Shown here: positions 12,440 to 23,200 of the stretch, piece after piece
Layout: each line of letters starts with the position of its first letter
How positions within the stretch are numbered: the stretch's first letter is position 1
NCBI GenBank assembly: GCA_037974335.1
Contig: CM075761.1
Coordinates: forward strand, 13,443,543 to 13,507,542
DNA: 64,000 bases
Direction of reading: 5' to 3'
From: Prionace glauca
Taxonomy: Eukaryota; Chordata; Chondrichthyes; Carcharhiniformes; Carcharhinidae
Notes under the pieces: generated by a model
Database searches by the model: none
What the model saw: only the letters and a program-made list of their open reading frames with translations
Told to the model about the DNA's origin: nothing
Position numbers and translations under genes: made by a program

Positions 12440-12674
12440 CCCTCTTCTTGAATCGTGCCCCCCTCTCCCCATCATTCCTCCCTTCACAGCACCTATGGAA
12501 TTCTTTTGCATGTGCTGAAAGTGCGTAAGACTAAAGATTTCCTTCAGTAGGAAATGCGACCCTCCGGGGATGTTGTGCTGCACTGAGTGACACTGGTACT
12601 GGTTCAAATCTGAGTTGACCTCACACTCTTTGGTGAGACCCAGCAAGTTACTGGGGCCATTAATGTCGTCCTGT
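12440..12674 (-). other. Unassigned candidate exon
   Basis: Minus strand after a plausible acceptor (CTCTTATCCAG near 12675): the frame reads ISQDDINGPSNLLGLTKECE, then VNSDLNQYQCHSVQHNIPGG. The composition looks protein-like, but I cannot name the family and no donor is evident. It could be an exon of another gene, or a processed fragment. Confidence 0.25.
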
Positions 12675-12965
12675 GAGATCTGGATAAGAGAGGAGGAAAA
12701 AGCTTGCATTATGGGACAGTGACCATCGTCCTTTATGAAGCTTCCCCTGTGTGTCTCAGCACTGAGGCTGGTTCTGACATGGATTACCTGGAAGCATTTT
12801 TTCCAGGTACTGCTGTGGAGTTTGACCCTTGCATGAAATAACCTTGCCCATTCCTCTTCCTGATCAGGTGTGGGACTCTGAATGAAGGGAGTTCGAGTAG
12901 GTGTTAGTGTCCATTAAAGAGATTTTTTTTTAAAAATCATGAAGTCTGCAGCTCTCACATTTAAC

Positions 12966-13287
12966 AAAGAACAAAGAACAACACAGCACGGGAAACAGGC
13001 CCTTCGGCCCAACGAGCCCGCGCCGCCGTCCCATGGTCAGTGACCTATTCATGATTTTAGTCTATGCCTAATGTGTGAGGATCAGGAAGGTCCAATATAG
13101 GAACAATTTGTTACCCAATAAATCAGCCTAAAAGCACATTTTTGGGATGTGGGAGGAAACCGGAGCACCCGGAGGAAACCCACGCAACCACGGGGAGAAC
13201 GCGCAAACTCCCACGGACACAGGCCCAACTCCATGTGTCCGCACAGCAACAGAGCCTCTGAGCTGTCATGATGCCCTCGACATTTAG
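12966..13287 (-). mobile_element. SINE2
   Basis: Reverse copy with tail GAACAAAGAACAACACAGCA, GCGCCGCCGTCCCAT, core, and head near 13285. Confidence 0.8.
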
Positions 13288-13802
13288 TCCCCACATTACA
13301 GGAAGGATGTGGAGGCTTTGGAGAGGGTGCAGAGGAGGTTTACCAAGATGTTGCCTGGTATGGAGGGGAGATCCTATCAGGAGAGACTGAGAGATTTGGG
13401 GTTGTTTTCGCTGGAAAGAAGGCGGCTAAGAGGGGACCTTATTGAAACATATAAGATGATTAGAGGTTTAGAGCGGGTAGGTAGTGATAGCCATTTTCCT
13501 AGGATGGAGAAAGCTAGCACGAGGGGGCACGACTTTAAATTAAGGGGGGGTAGTTATAGGACGGATGTCAGGGGTAGGTTCTTTACCCAGAGGGTGGTGA
13601 GGGACTGGAATGCCCTGCCAGCTGCATTTGTAAATGCGCCTAGTTTGGGGGCGTTTAAGAGATCTGTGGATAGGTTTATGGACGAAAAGGGATTGGTTTA
13701 GGCTAGTGGGTCATTGTTTTGTAACTGGTCGGCGCAACATCGTGGGCCGAAGGGCCAGTTCTGCGCTGTAATGTTCTATGTTCTATGTTCTATGTTCTAT
13801 CA
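13288..13802 (+). mobile_element. CR1-B LINE 3' fragment
   Basis: Open 130 codons from MEALERVQRRFTKMLPGMEG to RFMDEKGLV, then the CR1-B 3' end and four heptamer units. Confidence 0.85.
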
Positions 13803-14454
13803 GCTCATAGCCTTGGGTGACGTCATTGGTGGGAGGAGGAACATATCTGTGTGCCAGTCAAGTGATGTGTTGTTTTAAAATTTGTTGTGGCTGCTGTGTT
13901 AGAAGCATAGCAGAACGAAATCTCTCTGCCTTTGTTTTATTTTGAAAGTTTTACCACTTAACTAAAGGTGTGTCTTGTTTTCCATCCGATAGTCAAAAAT
14001 CTAGGTTTCAGGGAGCTGATGACGATAAGCTGCTCAGAGTTTTCAAGATCATTTGAAATCAGGATTTAATGCAGTGAATTGGAATCCAGTATCAAGTGTG
14101 TTTTAGCAGTGATACATCTATTTATTGAGTTTGCTTATTGGATATTGCTTTCGATTGGAACATTCGATACATATTGGTTAAGGATTATTCATTATTCTAA
14201 TTGTACTTTTTTTTTGTAATTGTTAAACGTTCTTGCTAATTTTCTTACTATACCTGCTAACATTATTCTTAAATAAATGTTGTTTGGTAAAAGCTCCCTA
14301 GTGGATCACTTGAATTATACCTGAAGTGAAGCATCTCAAGATATCTGAGTCAAATTCAAGATGGAATATTTGGTACACACAGACTTAATAAAACATTTTG
14401 AAGTTTCTGACCTGAATCAGAACAAGGGAGAGAGATCCTGGGAGTATGAGAAGG
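13803..14454. other. AT-rich stretch without recognised feature
   Basis: No exon-like frame or familiar repeat. AAATAAATGTT near 14270 and TTAATAAAAC near 14385 resemble polyadenylation signals but have no gene attached. Confidence 0.4.
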
Positions 14455-15330
14455 TCTTTTATTCATTAGTGGGACATGGGCGTCATGGGCAGGAGGAGCG
14501 CTTATTGCCCATCCCTAGCCGTTGAGAGTCTAGAACATTGTTGTGGCCCTGGAGTAACATGCAGGCCAGATCAGGTGAGGAAGGCAGATTTCCTTCCCTA
14601 ATAGTTACCAGTGAATCAGATGAGATTTTCCTGACAATTCGTTTCATGATCATCAGTGAATTAATTCCAGACTTTTTTTTATTGAATTCAAATTCCACTA
14701 CTCGGAGTACTGTGCGCAGTTCTGGTCGCCTCACTACAGGAAGGATGTGGAAGCTTTTGAGAGGGTACAGACGAGATTTACAGGGATGTTGCCTGGATTG
14801 GGGAGCATGCCTTATGAAGATAGGTTGAGGGAGCGAGATCTTTTCTCCCTGGAGTGACAAAGATTGAGAGGCGACCTGATAAAGGCTTATAAGATGTTTG
14901 AGAGGTACAGATAGGGCGGATTCTCGGAGGCTATTTCCCAGGACTGAAATGGTCGCTACGAGAGGACACAGGTTTTAGGTGCTGGGGAGTAGGTACAGAG
15001 GAGATGTCAGAGTTAAGATTTTCACTCAGAGGGTGGTGGGTGAGTGGAATTGGCTGCCGCTTGTGGTGGTGGAGACAAATTCGATAGGGTCTTTTAAGAG
15101 ACTTCTGGATGAGTAGATACGATTTAATAGGATTGCGGGTTATAGGTAAGCCTGGTAGGTAGGGATGTGATCGGCACAACTTGTGGGCCAAAGGGCCTAT
15201 TTGTGCTGCAGTGTTCTATGTTCTATGTTTTACCTGCCTGGTAGGATTTGAACCCGGGTCCCCAGAACATGAGCTGAGTTTCTGGGTTAATGGCACAGCG
15301 GTAATACCACTGGGCCATCGCCTCCCCATA
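14455..15330 (-). mobile_element. SINE3 split by a CR1-A insertion
   Basis: The tRNA-like head (15228-15330; GGCCCAGTGGTATTACCGCT, GGTTCAAATCCTACC on the minus strand) and body (14455-14699; GGAATTTGAATTCAA to GACGCCCATGTCCCA region) belong to one reverse SINE3 parted by the LINE at 14700-15229. Confidence 0.75.
14700..15229 (+). mobile_element. CR1-A LINE 3' fragment inside SINE3
   Basis: EYCAQFWSPHYRKDVEAF-type sequence through the CR1-A 3' end (GATCGGCACAACTTGTGGGC) and TTCTATGTTCTATG. Frames are broken. Confidence 0.8.
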
Positions 15331-15339
15331 AATAATTGG

Positions 15340-15955
15340 ATGTGGTTGAAATGATAACGAGTGAATGTTCCTGAAAGAAGGGCATATGAAACTTTGGGAG
15401 AAGCTGTGCTGCCCTGAACTGTGCCAACGTCCAACATTGACACTGGGTTTGAAGGGGGAGGGGTGCTGTGTCAGGGACACTCGCTGCATGTGATGGGATT
15501 TGAGATAGGGCTGGCCTGAATTTCCGGTGTTGGCATGAGGACAGGACTATGCCATACTGTGAGAGGTTAACAGGTCCAGGTATGAGGTAGTCCAGATGAC
15601 CTTGGTTGTGTCCATGGTGACAGAAGGTCAGAGTTCAGATCAGACACAGAGAGCAACCAACACTTTTGACATATGATAGATGATGTGGATCGGGTTCACT
15701 GCAACACTCCAAAGAGATAATGGAAGCGGAAAAGGAAGGCTTCTCAATCATAGAGAAAACTCCAATGTCACCCCCTTCCCTCCCACTCAACCACAGTTGA
15801 CCCCTTTTAATCAGACATGTCCCTCAAGCAAGCCAAAGACACTTGAAAATTAACATTTATCTCGGTCCTCACCCTCCAATGCCTCACCACCAGTTCCTCG
15901 TTTATGAAGAGTTATGCCAAACTACACCCGAGTGACCTCTGGTAAGGATGTGGCT
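15340..15955. other. Stretch without recognised gene or repeat
   Basis: Unique-looking sequence. No splice-flanked frame or familiar repeat seen. Confidence 0.4.
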
Positions 15956-15959
15956 GAAT

Positions 15960-16092
15960 AACACTTGGCCGCTTATTTTGGGGTTGGGTTTGATTCCCGG
16001 TTTGTGTCACTGTCTGCAGAGTATGCATAATCTCCCCATGTCTGCGTGGGTTTTCTCGGGGAGCTCCACTTTCCTCCCACAGTCTGAAGGAC
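15960..16092 (+). mobile_element. V-SINE fragment
   Basis: Diverged head and core (GTCTGCGTGGGTTTTCTCGG), cut off where the CR1 begins. Confidence 0.55.
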
Positions 16093-16094
16093 TG

Positions 16095-16740
16095 TCTTGA
16101 GGCAAATCAGAGTGGATAAATCCCCAGGACCGGACAGGGTATTCCAATGGACCTTGAGAGAGGCGACAGTTGCACTTGTAGGGGGCCCTGATAGACATAT
16201 TCAAAATGTCAGTATTCACGGGGGGAGGTGCTGGATGACTGGGGACTGGATTATGTTCTTCTGTTGTTTAAAAAAGGTTCCAAAAGAAATCTGGGAAACT
16301 ATAGGCCAGTATGTTTGAAGCCAGTGGTGGGTAAGTTATTGGAAGGTGTGATAAGGGATAGGATCTACAAATATTTGGATAGGCAGGGACTTACTAGGGA
16401 GTGTCAACATGGCTTTGTGCGTGATAGGTCATGTTTGACCAATCTATTAGAGTGTTTCGAGGAGGTTGCCAGGAAAGTAGATGAAGGGAAGGTGGTGGAT
16501 GTTGTCTACCTGGGTTTTAGGCCTTTGACAAATCCCTCATGGGAGATTATTTAGGAAGGTTCAGTCGCTAGGTAGACATGGGGAGGTAGTAAATTGGATT
16601 AGACACTGGCTCAATGAAAGAAGCCAGAGAGTGGTTGTGGAGGATTGCTTCTCTGAGTGGAGGCCTGTGACTAGTGGTGTGCCACAGGGATCGGTGTTGG
16701 GTCCATAGTTATTTGTCACATATCTCATCGGGTTCATATT
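16095..16740 (+). mobile_element. CR1 LINE, RT finger-palm fragment
   Basis: Contains the N-terminal RT blocks missing from most copies here: DKSPGPDRV, KKGSKRNLGNYRPVCL, CQHGFVRDRSCLTNLLECFE, then [10 protein letters not shown] in broken frames. No 3' end. Confidence 0.75.
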
Positions 16741-17183
16741 TGAAATGAAGAAATGTTTCCAGTTTCATGCAGTTTATGTTTAATTCTAACATAATTATTG
16801 GCCAATAGAAATCTCTGGTGCTGCGTTATAGTCGATGAATAATTTAGCTTATTTACATAGATGAATCTTCAAACAAATAAAAATCTTATCAGTAAGAGGA
16901 GTTATGGAACCCCTATTAGGGAAAATAACACACAGGGAAGTGCCTAGTGTCATTTCACACTTGAAACACCAAAAGATAGCAGAATATCTTTCACAATGCC
17001 AAAGAAAACACGTTAACATTTGACAAAATGAGCCAATCTTTGTAATCTGTGGCCAGAATGCGAGGAAATTTTAGCTGTTTGACGGGAATGCACTTGCTTC
17101 CATATTGAATTCCAAAGGGTGGAGCATGCATTGGTAGTTCCAGTCTCCTGTGTCTATACATCATAGACAACACACCCCGATTC
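16741..17183 (-). other. 3' flank of gene A
   Basis: AT-rich sequence just after the gene A stop, presumably 3' UTR and beyond. No repeat recognised and no exact AATAAA on the minus strand. Confidence 0.35.
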
Positions 17184-17261
17184 TCACTTCCGCCTCTTCT
17201 TTTTTGACCTTTCTTCCAATGCAGCCAAATCCAGAGAGGCGTAGAGAGGTCCACCCTGAGA
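17184..17261 (-). CDS. Gene A exon 6: terminal cytoplasmic exon with tyrosine motif
   Basis: Phase 0 after a GTTCTCCAG acceptor, 110 bases beyond exon 5. It encodes SQGGPLYASLDLAALEERSK followed by KKRRK and a TGA stop. YASL has the YxxL form of tyrosine signalling motifs, but the residue two before the tyrosine is proline, so it is not a strict ITIM. The LYASLD pattern also recalls tails of MPZ-like proteins. The basic end could bind membrane lipid or be an ER-retention-like signal. No clear AATAAA was seen in the next few hundred bases. Confidence 0.72.
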   Translation of the reverse strand, partial: SQGGPLYASLDLAALEERSKKKRRK

Positions 17262-20200
17262 CTGGAGAACATATTCAACAGTATTCATCAACATGGTTAA
17301 AGCAATGGGCTTTTTTTCCCCCAAAAAAATCATTTGAATGCATTTTATTATAAGGGGCTGAATGCACTCACCTGTACTCCACGCTGCGTTTCCAATATTG
17401 CGTCTGATTGACTGTCATCCCCTGTGTGTTCACATTTAAATTATGAATTGAAGTGTTACCCAATCTATAAGTACATAGAAACATCGGGTGCCTATGTTCA
17501 CCCGGATGTCAACAGTGTAAAGTTGATTTAAAGTGTCACAGTGGGCTCACATTAATACAGGAAAGATGTTACTGTGAATATCCCCTCGTTTCCAGACTCT
17601 GCCACCTGTTTTACTAGACTGTGGGAGAATTTGGCAATATCAGTGCACCTAACTAGCACGGACTGTTGGAGGAAACTGGATCACACGGAGGGAAACAACA
17701 CACACACACACAGGGGAAACATGCAGAATTGGCATAGATAGTGAATGGAGCAGGGGATCGAATGTGGGCCCCTGATGTTGCGAGGCAGCAGTGCCAACCA
17801 ATGTTACACCAAGCCATCACAATATGTTGACAGGCTTTGATCCTTATCTCACAGCTATTTCTCTTTTTTTCTCAACACGACAGATATACTATAATTGTTC
17901 AGAAACAGTCAGATGTAGCCCTGTACGTGAAGGGGACCAAACGATCTGGGGAGAAGGCGAGATTGGGCTACTAATTTGGGTGGTTAAACAACAAAGAGGA
18001 ATACAACACAGGAAACAGATCCTTCGGCCCTCCAAGCCTGCGCCGCTCATTGGTCCAACTAGACCATTCGTTTGTATCTCTCCAATCCCAGTCTGATCAT
18101 GTGACTATCCAGATAATTTTTAAACGATCCCAGTGTGTCTGCCTCCACCACCCTGTTTGGCAGTGCATTCCAGGCCCCCACCACCCTCTGTGTAAAATAC
18201 GTGCCTCCGATATCTGAGTTAAACCTCGCCCCCTGTCAAATTGAACCAGTGACCCGTGTGATCGTCATCTCCGACCTTGGAAAAAGCTTCCCACTGTTCA
18301 CCCTATATATACCCTTCATAATTTTATACGCCTCTATTAGGTCTCCCCTCATTCTCCGTCTTTCCAGGGAAAACAATTTCCAGTTTACCCAATCATAGCT
18401 AAGACAGGCAACATCATGGTAAAGCTTTTTTTAACTCTCTCCAAAGGTTCTATGTCCTTCTGGTATGACACCGTCGGCCATGTTCAGAGTGAATGGCAGA
18501 TCAGGATCAATGGACAGGATGGCCCCTTCCTGCTCCTATTTTGGATGATCCGATGCGAAGTTGCCAATGGATGGAAATGAAAATCTCGCACCAGTACTTA
18601 TCGCCTGTTGTCCTCCTGGTATACCACCCCTTGTATTAATATCAGCGATTTTCCCTTTTATGAAAATTGCAGATACAAGTGTGATAGTTGAACTTGTTGA
18701 CGTTAAGGAATACACATTGTGGACAGAAAGAGCAAGTGTACACATTGCAGCTGATTCAACGAAACAAAGGAGTGTACAGCCATTACTTGGTTCACTCTTC
18801 TGGGCAGTGTTTTGACCAATCAATCAAACGAGCTATTTTTAATTTTACTGCAGGCAGTAGGGAAGGCAAATGGTATGTTGGCATTCATAGGGAGGGGATT
18901 TCTATATCGGAATAGGGATGTTTTACGTTTATTGTATAGGGCGTTTCGTAAGAAACAAGGCGTGCAGTTTTGGTATGGTTATCTGAGGAAGGATGTCCTT
19001 GCTACAGAGGGCGGACAACGAAGATTTACCAGCTGGTTCCTGAGATGTCTGGTCTATCATGTGAGGAGGGACTAAGTCGGTTAGGATTATAATCATTGGA
19101 GTTTAGATGAGTGAGATGGGATCGCAAAGAAAATTATACAGTTCCAACAAGAATAGAGAGGGTAGATTCTGAACGATTTTTTTTTGCGATGCTGGGAGAA
19201 TTAGGGGTCAAAGTTGGAAGATGCATAGAACATAGAACACTACAGCACAAACAGGCCCTTCAGCCCACAAGTTGCGCCGATCACATCCATACCTACCAAG
19301 TCATAGAACTATCTGTAACTCCCAATGCCATTAGATCCCATATACTCATCCAGAAGTCCTTTAAAAGACCCCAGCGAGTTCGTCTCTACCACCACCGATT
19401 CCACTCACTCACCACCCCCTGAGTGAAAAACTATCCCCTAACTACTCCTCTGTACTTACTCCCCAGCACCTTAAGCCTTAGATGGGAAACATCTTGTAGA
19501 ACTGAGTTGAAGAGAAATTTCTTCACCCAGAGGGTGGAAAATGTGTGGAATTCACAGCCACAGGAAGTAATTGAGACCAAAAGGTTGTCTGATTGCAGGA
19601 AGAAATGATATATACCACTTGGAGCGAAAGAAATCAAGATCTATAGGGAAAGGGGGGATCAGTGCACTGAATTTGAACATCAGCCATGATCAGAATCAAT
19701 ATTAAAGTAGGTTCAAATAGCTGAATGGTTTATTCCTCCTAGTTTCTATGTTTCTACATTAACAAATGTAGGTACATAACACCCAATCATCAGTTAACTC
19801 CTGCATTCTCCATTACACGCTACAACAAAGCAGAGTCCGCATGCCAAGCAGGGACACCGTCTTCTCAGAAATAATATACAATTATTTCCCTTAAATTTGT
19901 TATTCTTGTTTTTGCTGATGAATACAAGGCCAATAGCCCCGATGATTTTTTTTCTCCCAGTGATACTCAAAATTCATCTTTTCTTTCAAAGAGTTCTCAC
20001 AGTTAACTGTCAGTACCAGCCAACTGGTGCATTCTCCATGGCAACGCCTCTACCAATCAACTTCCTCCACATCTATTTTTCATTCTGGCATTTAATTTCC
20101 ACCGACATTTCAAACAAGCTTACCCGTTTTTCGGTCCTTACGTCCCTTTTGTTGCCTTCGTCCACTGAAGTGACAATTGGATGTGGAAAAAGAACACCAA

Positions 20201-23200
20201 ACGAATGTTAGATTTTGGATATCCTACCTCAAGTATTGCGCCTTGTTAAGAGTAGGATTATCTAGTAATCTTATAGAAATAATAGAAAATAGAGGCACAC
20301 ACCAGTGGAATCAGTTTTCCGCTTGAAGCAGGTTTGACAAGCAGGTTTGAGAAAGTGACCAAAGAGGTGGATGGGGGTAAGGCAGTGGACGTGGTGTATA
20401 TGGATTTTAGTAAGGCGTTTGATAAGGTTCACCATGGTAGGCTTAGAACATAGAACACAGAACATTACAGCGCAGAACAGGCCCTTCGGCCCACGTATGG
20501 GATTGGGGGTGATCTAGGGAATTGGATCAGGAATTGGCTAGCGGATAGGAGACAGAGGGTGGTGGTTGATGGTAAATATTCATCTTGGAGTTTGGTTACG
20601 AGTGGTGTGCCTCAGGGATCTGTTTTGGGGCCACTGCGGTTTGTAATTTTTATTAATGATCTGGATGAGGGTATAGTTGGATGGATTAATAAATTTGCTG
20701 ATGACACCAAAGTCGGAAGCGTGGTAGATCGTGAGGAAGGGTGTCATAGTTTACAGGAAGACTTAGACAGGTTGCAGAGCATGGCTGAGAAGTGTCGGAT
20801 GGAGTTTAATGCGGAGAAGTGTGAGATAATTCACTTTGGTAGGAATAACAGATGTGTCGAGTATAGGGCTAACGGGAGGACTTTGAACAGTGTGGAGGAG
20901 CAGAGGGATCTAGGTGTATGTGTACATAGATCCCTGAAAGTTGGGAATCAAGTAGATAAGGTTGTTAAGAAGGCATACGAAGTCTTGGCGTTTATTGGCA
21001 GGGGAATTGAATTTAGGAGTCGCAGAATTATGTTGCAACTGTACACAACTCTGGTGCGGCCGCACTTGGAGTACTGTGTGCAGTTCTGGTCCCCACATTA
21101 CAGGAAGGATGTGGAGGCTTTGGAGAAGGTGCAGAGGGGGTTTACCAGGATGTTGCCTGGTATGGAGGGGAGGTCCTATGAGGAGAGGCTGAGGGATTTG
21201 GGGTTCTTTTCGCTGGAAAGAAGGCGGCTAAGAGGGGATCTTATTGAAACATATAAGATGATTAGAGGTTTAGATAGGGTGGATAGTGATAGCCTTTTTC
21301 CTCTGATGGAGAAATCTAGCACCAGGGGGCACGGCTTTAAATTAAAGGGGTGGTAGTTATCGGACGGATGTCAGGGGTAGGTTCTTTACCCAGAGGGTGG
21401 TGAGGGATTGGAATGCCCTGCCTGCTGCAGTTGTAAATGCGCCTAGTTTGGGGGCGTTTAAGAGATCCGTGGATAGGTTTATGGACGAAAAGGGATTGGT
21501 TTAGGTTAGTGGGTCATTGTTTTGTAACTGGTCGGCGCAACATCGTGGGCCGAAGGGCCTGTTCTGCGCTGTAATGTTCTATGTTCTAAAACAGGGGAGG
21601 GAATGTAGAATGAGCTTTGCACATGCTTGCCTTACTCACGTTGCATTGTGGGATCCTGTGTCTCTGCCTTCTAAAATAGAAAGACTTATAATTAGCTAAT
21701 TAAAAACTACAAGGAGGAAATTGTATTGGGGAAACAGGTATTAAAGTGTCATAGATGATCATTAATCCTCACCTGATCTGCCTTTATTACAAATCCAAAT
21801 GGAAATAAGGATCAACAGTACAATCATTATGACCACGATAGGAATTCCAATAGAAACCTCCAGTGTGCACCATTCTATAGAGGGAAAAAGACACTTAGAA
21901 ATTAGCATCGAACAAATCATCCTTTTCTGGGGTTCGCTGAAGGGAAACATGTTGGAAATGTGGATTCACCAAAGCAGAGGGTGAAAATTAAACATAGCTG
22001 GTGGGATGGATATTGGAAAATGAAGACACAGAAATAATGGCAAAGAACGAAGAACAGAAACAGCCCGGGAAACAGGCCCTACGGCCCAACGAGCCCGCGC
22101 CGCCATTTTAACATTACCAGTCCCCCCTCCACCCATGACCCTTAGCTATGCTTATGGCATTCCACATTGAAGGAAAACTAATTTAGGGACAATTCATTAC
22201 CTCCAATCAGCCTAATAGCACATCTTTGGGGTGTGGGAGGAAACCGGAGCACCCGGAGAAAACCCATGGTTCCTTCTATGGTTCTCTCTTCGATTGTCAC
22301 AACGTCACAAAATCAGAGGACTAGATATAGGAGTTGGGGCGTAATGTTACATAGAAATAGACTATGGGCTGTTTCCTCCATAGTCCTGAAAACTATTCCC
22401 CATCAAGTATTAGCCAAATTCTTATTTTCGAAATTCCTATTGTATCTGTTCACACCACATTTTCTAAACGAACATTGCAGATCCCAAAACGCCATTGTGT
22501 TAACAATAAATCAGCGCATTGAGTATAGGAGTTGGGACTTAATGTTACAATTGTACAAGACATCGGTAAGGCCACAGTTGGAGTGTTGTGCAATATTCTA
22601 TTCGCCCTGATATAGGAAGGATACTGGGAACTGTGAAAAAAAAGGATATTACTGGGACTTGAAGGTTTGAATTAAAAGGAGAAACTGGATAGGCTGGATT
22701 TTTTTTCCTGACGTAGGAGATGAGGAATGACCTTATAGAAATTTTTAAAATCATGAGGTGCATAGATAAGTTGAGTAGACAATGTTTTTTTCCTCGAGTT
22801 AGGAGGCCTAAAACTAGAGGCCTCATACTAGAAGCCTCATACTGGAGGCCTCATACAACTAGGTTGAAGTATGAGGGGAAAGATTTAAACGGGACTTGAG
22901 GGGCAACTTTTTACAGGCAGAGCGTGGTGCCTGTATGGAATGAGCTAAGAGAGGGGGTGGTAGAGCAGGGCACGAATACAACATTTAGAAGATATTTAGA
23001 CAAGGACATAGACGGGAAAGTTTTAGCGGGTATGGGCCAAACCCTGGCAAATGGGACCATTTCAGGTTAGGAAACCTGTTCGACATGGAGGAAATGGGCC
23101 TAAGGGCCTGTTTCGGTGATGTATATCTCTATGACTCGATGGCTGTTTGTACCAATCATCTTCAGTCTGTGCCCCCACTGGTTACCGGCACTACTGTCAG

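Noticed and set aside
15228-15330. Possible tRNA gene
   Set aside because: It is the tRNA-derived head of a SINE3 whose body lies at 14455-14699. The V-SINE heads are likewise not tRNA genes.
18663-18815. Additional exon of a plus-strand gene
   Set aside because: Open frame after TTGCAG but no donor, no recognised domain, and it lies in an intron of minus-strand gene A.
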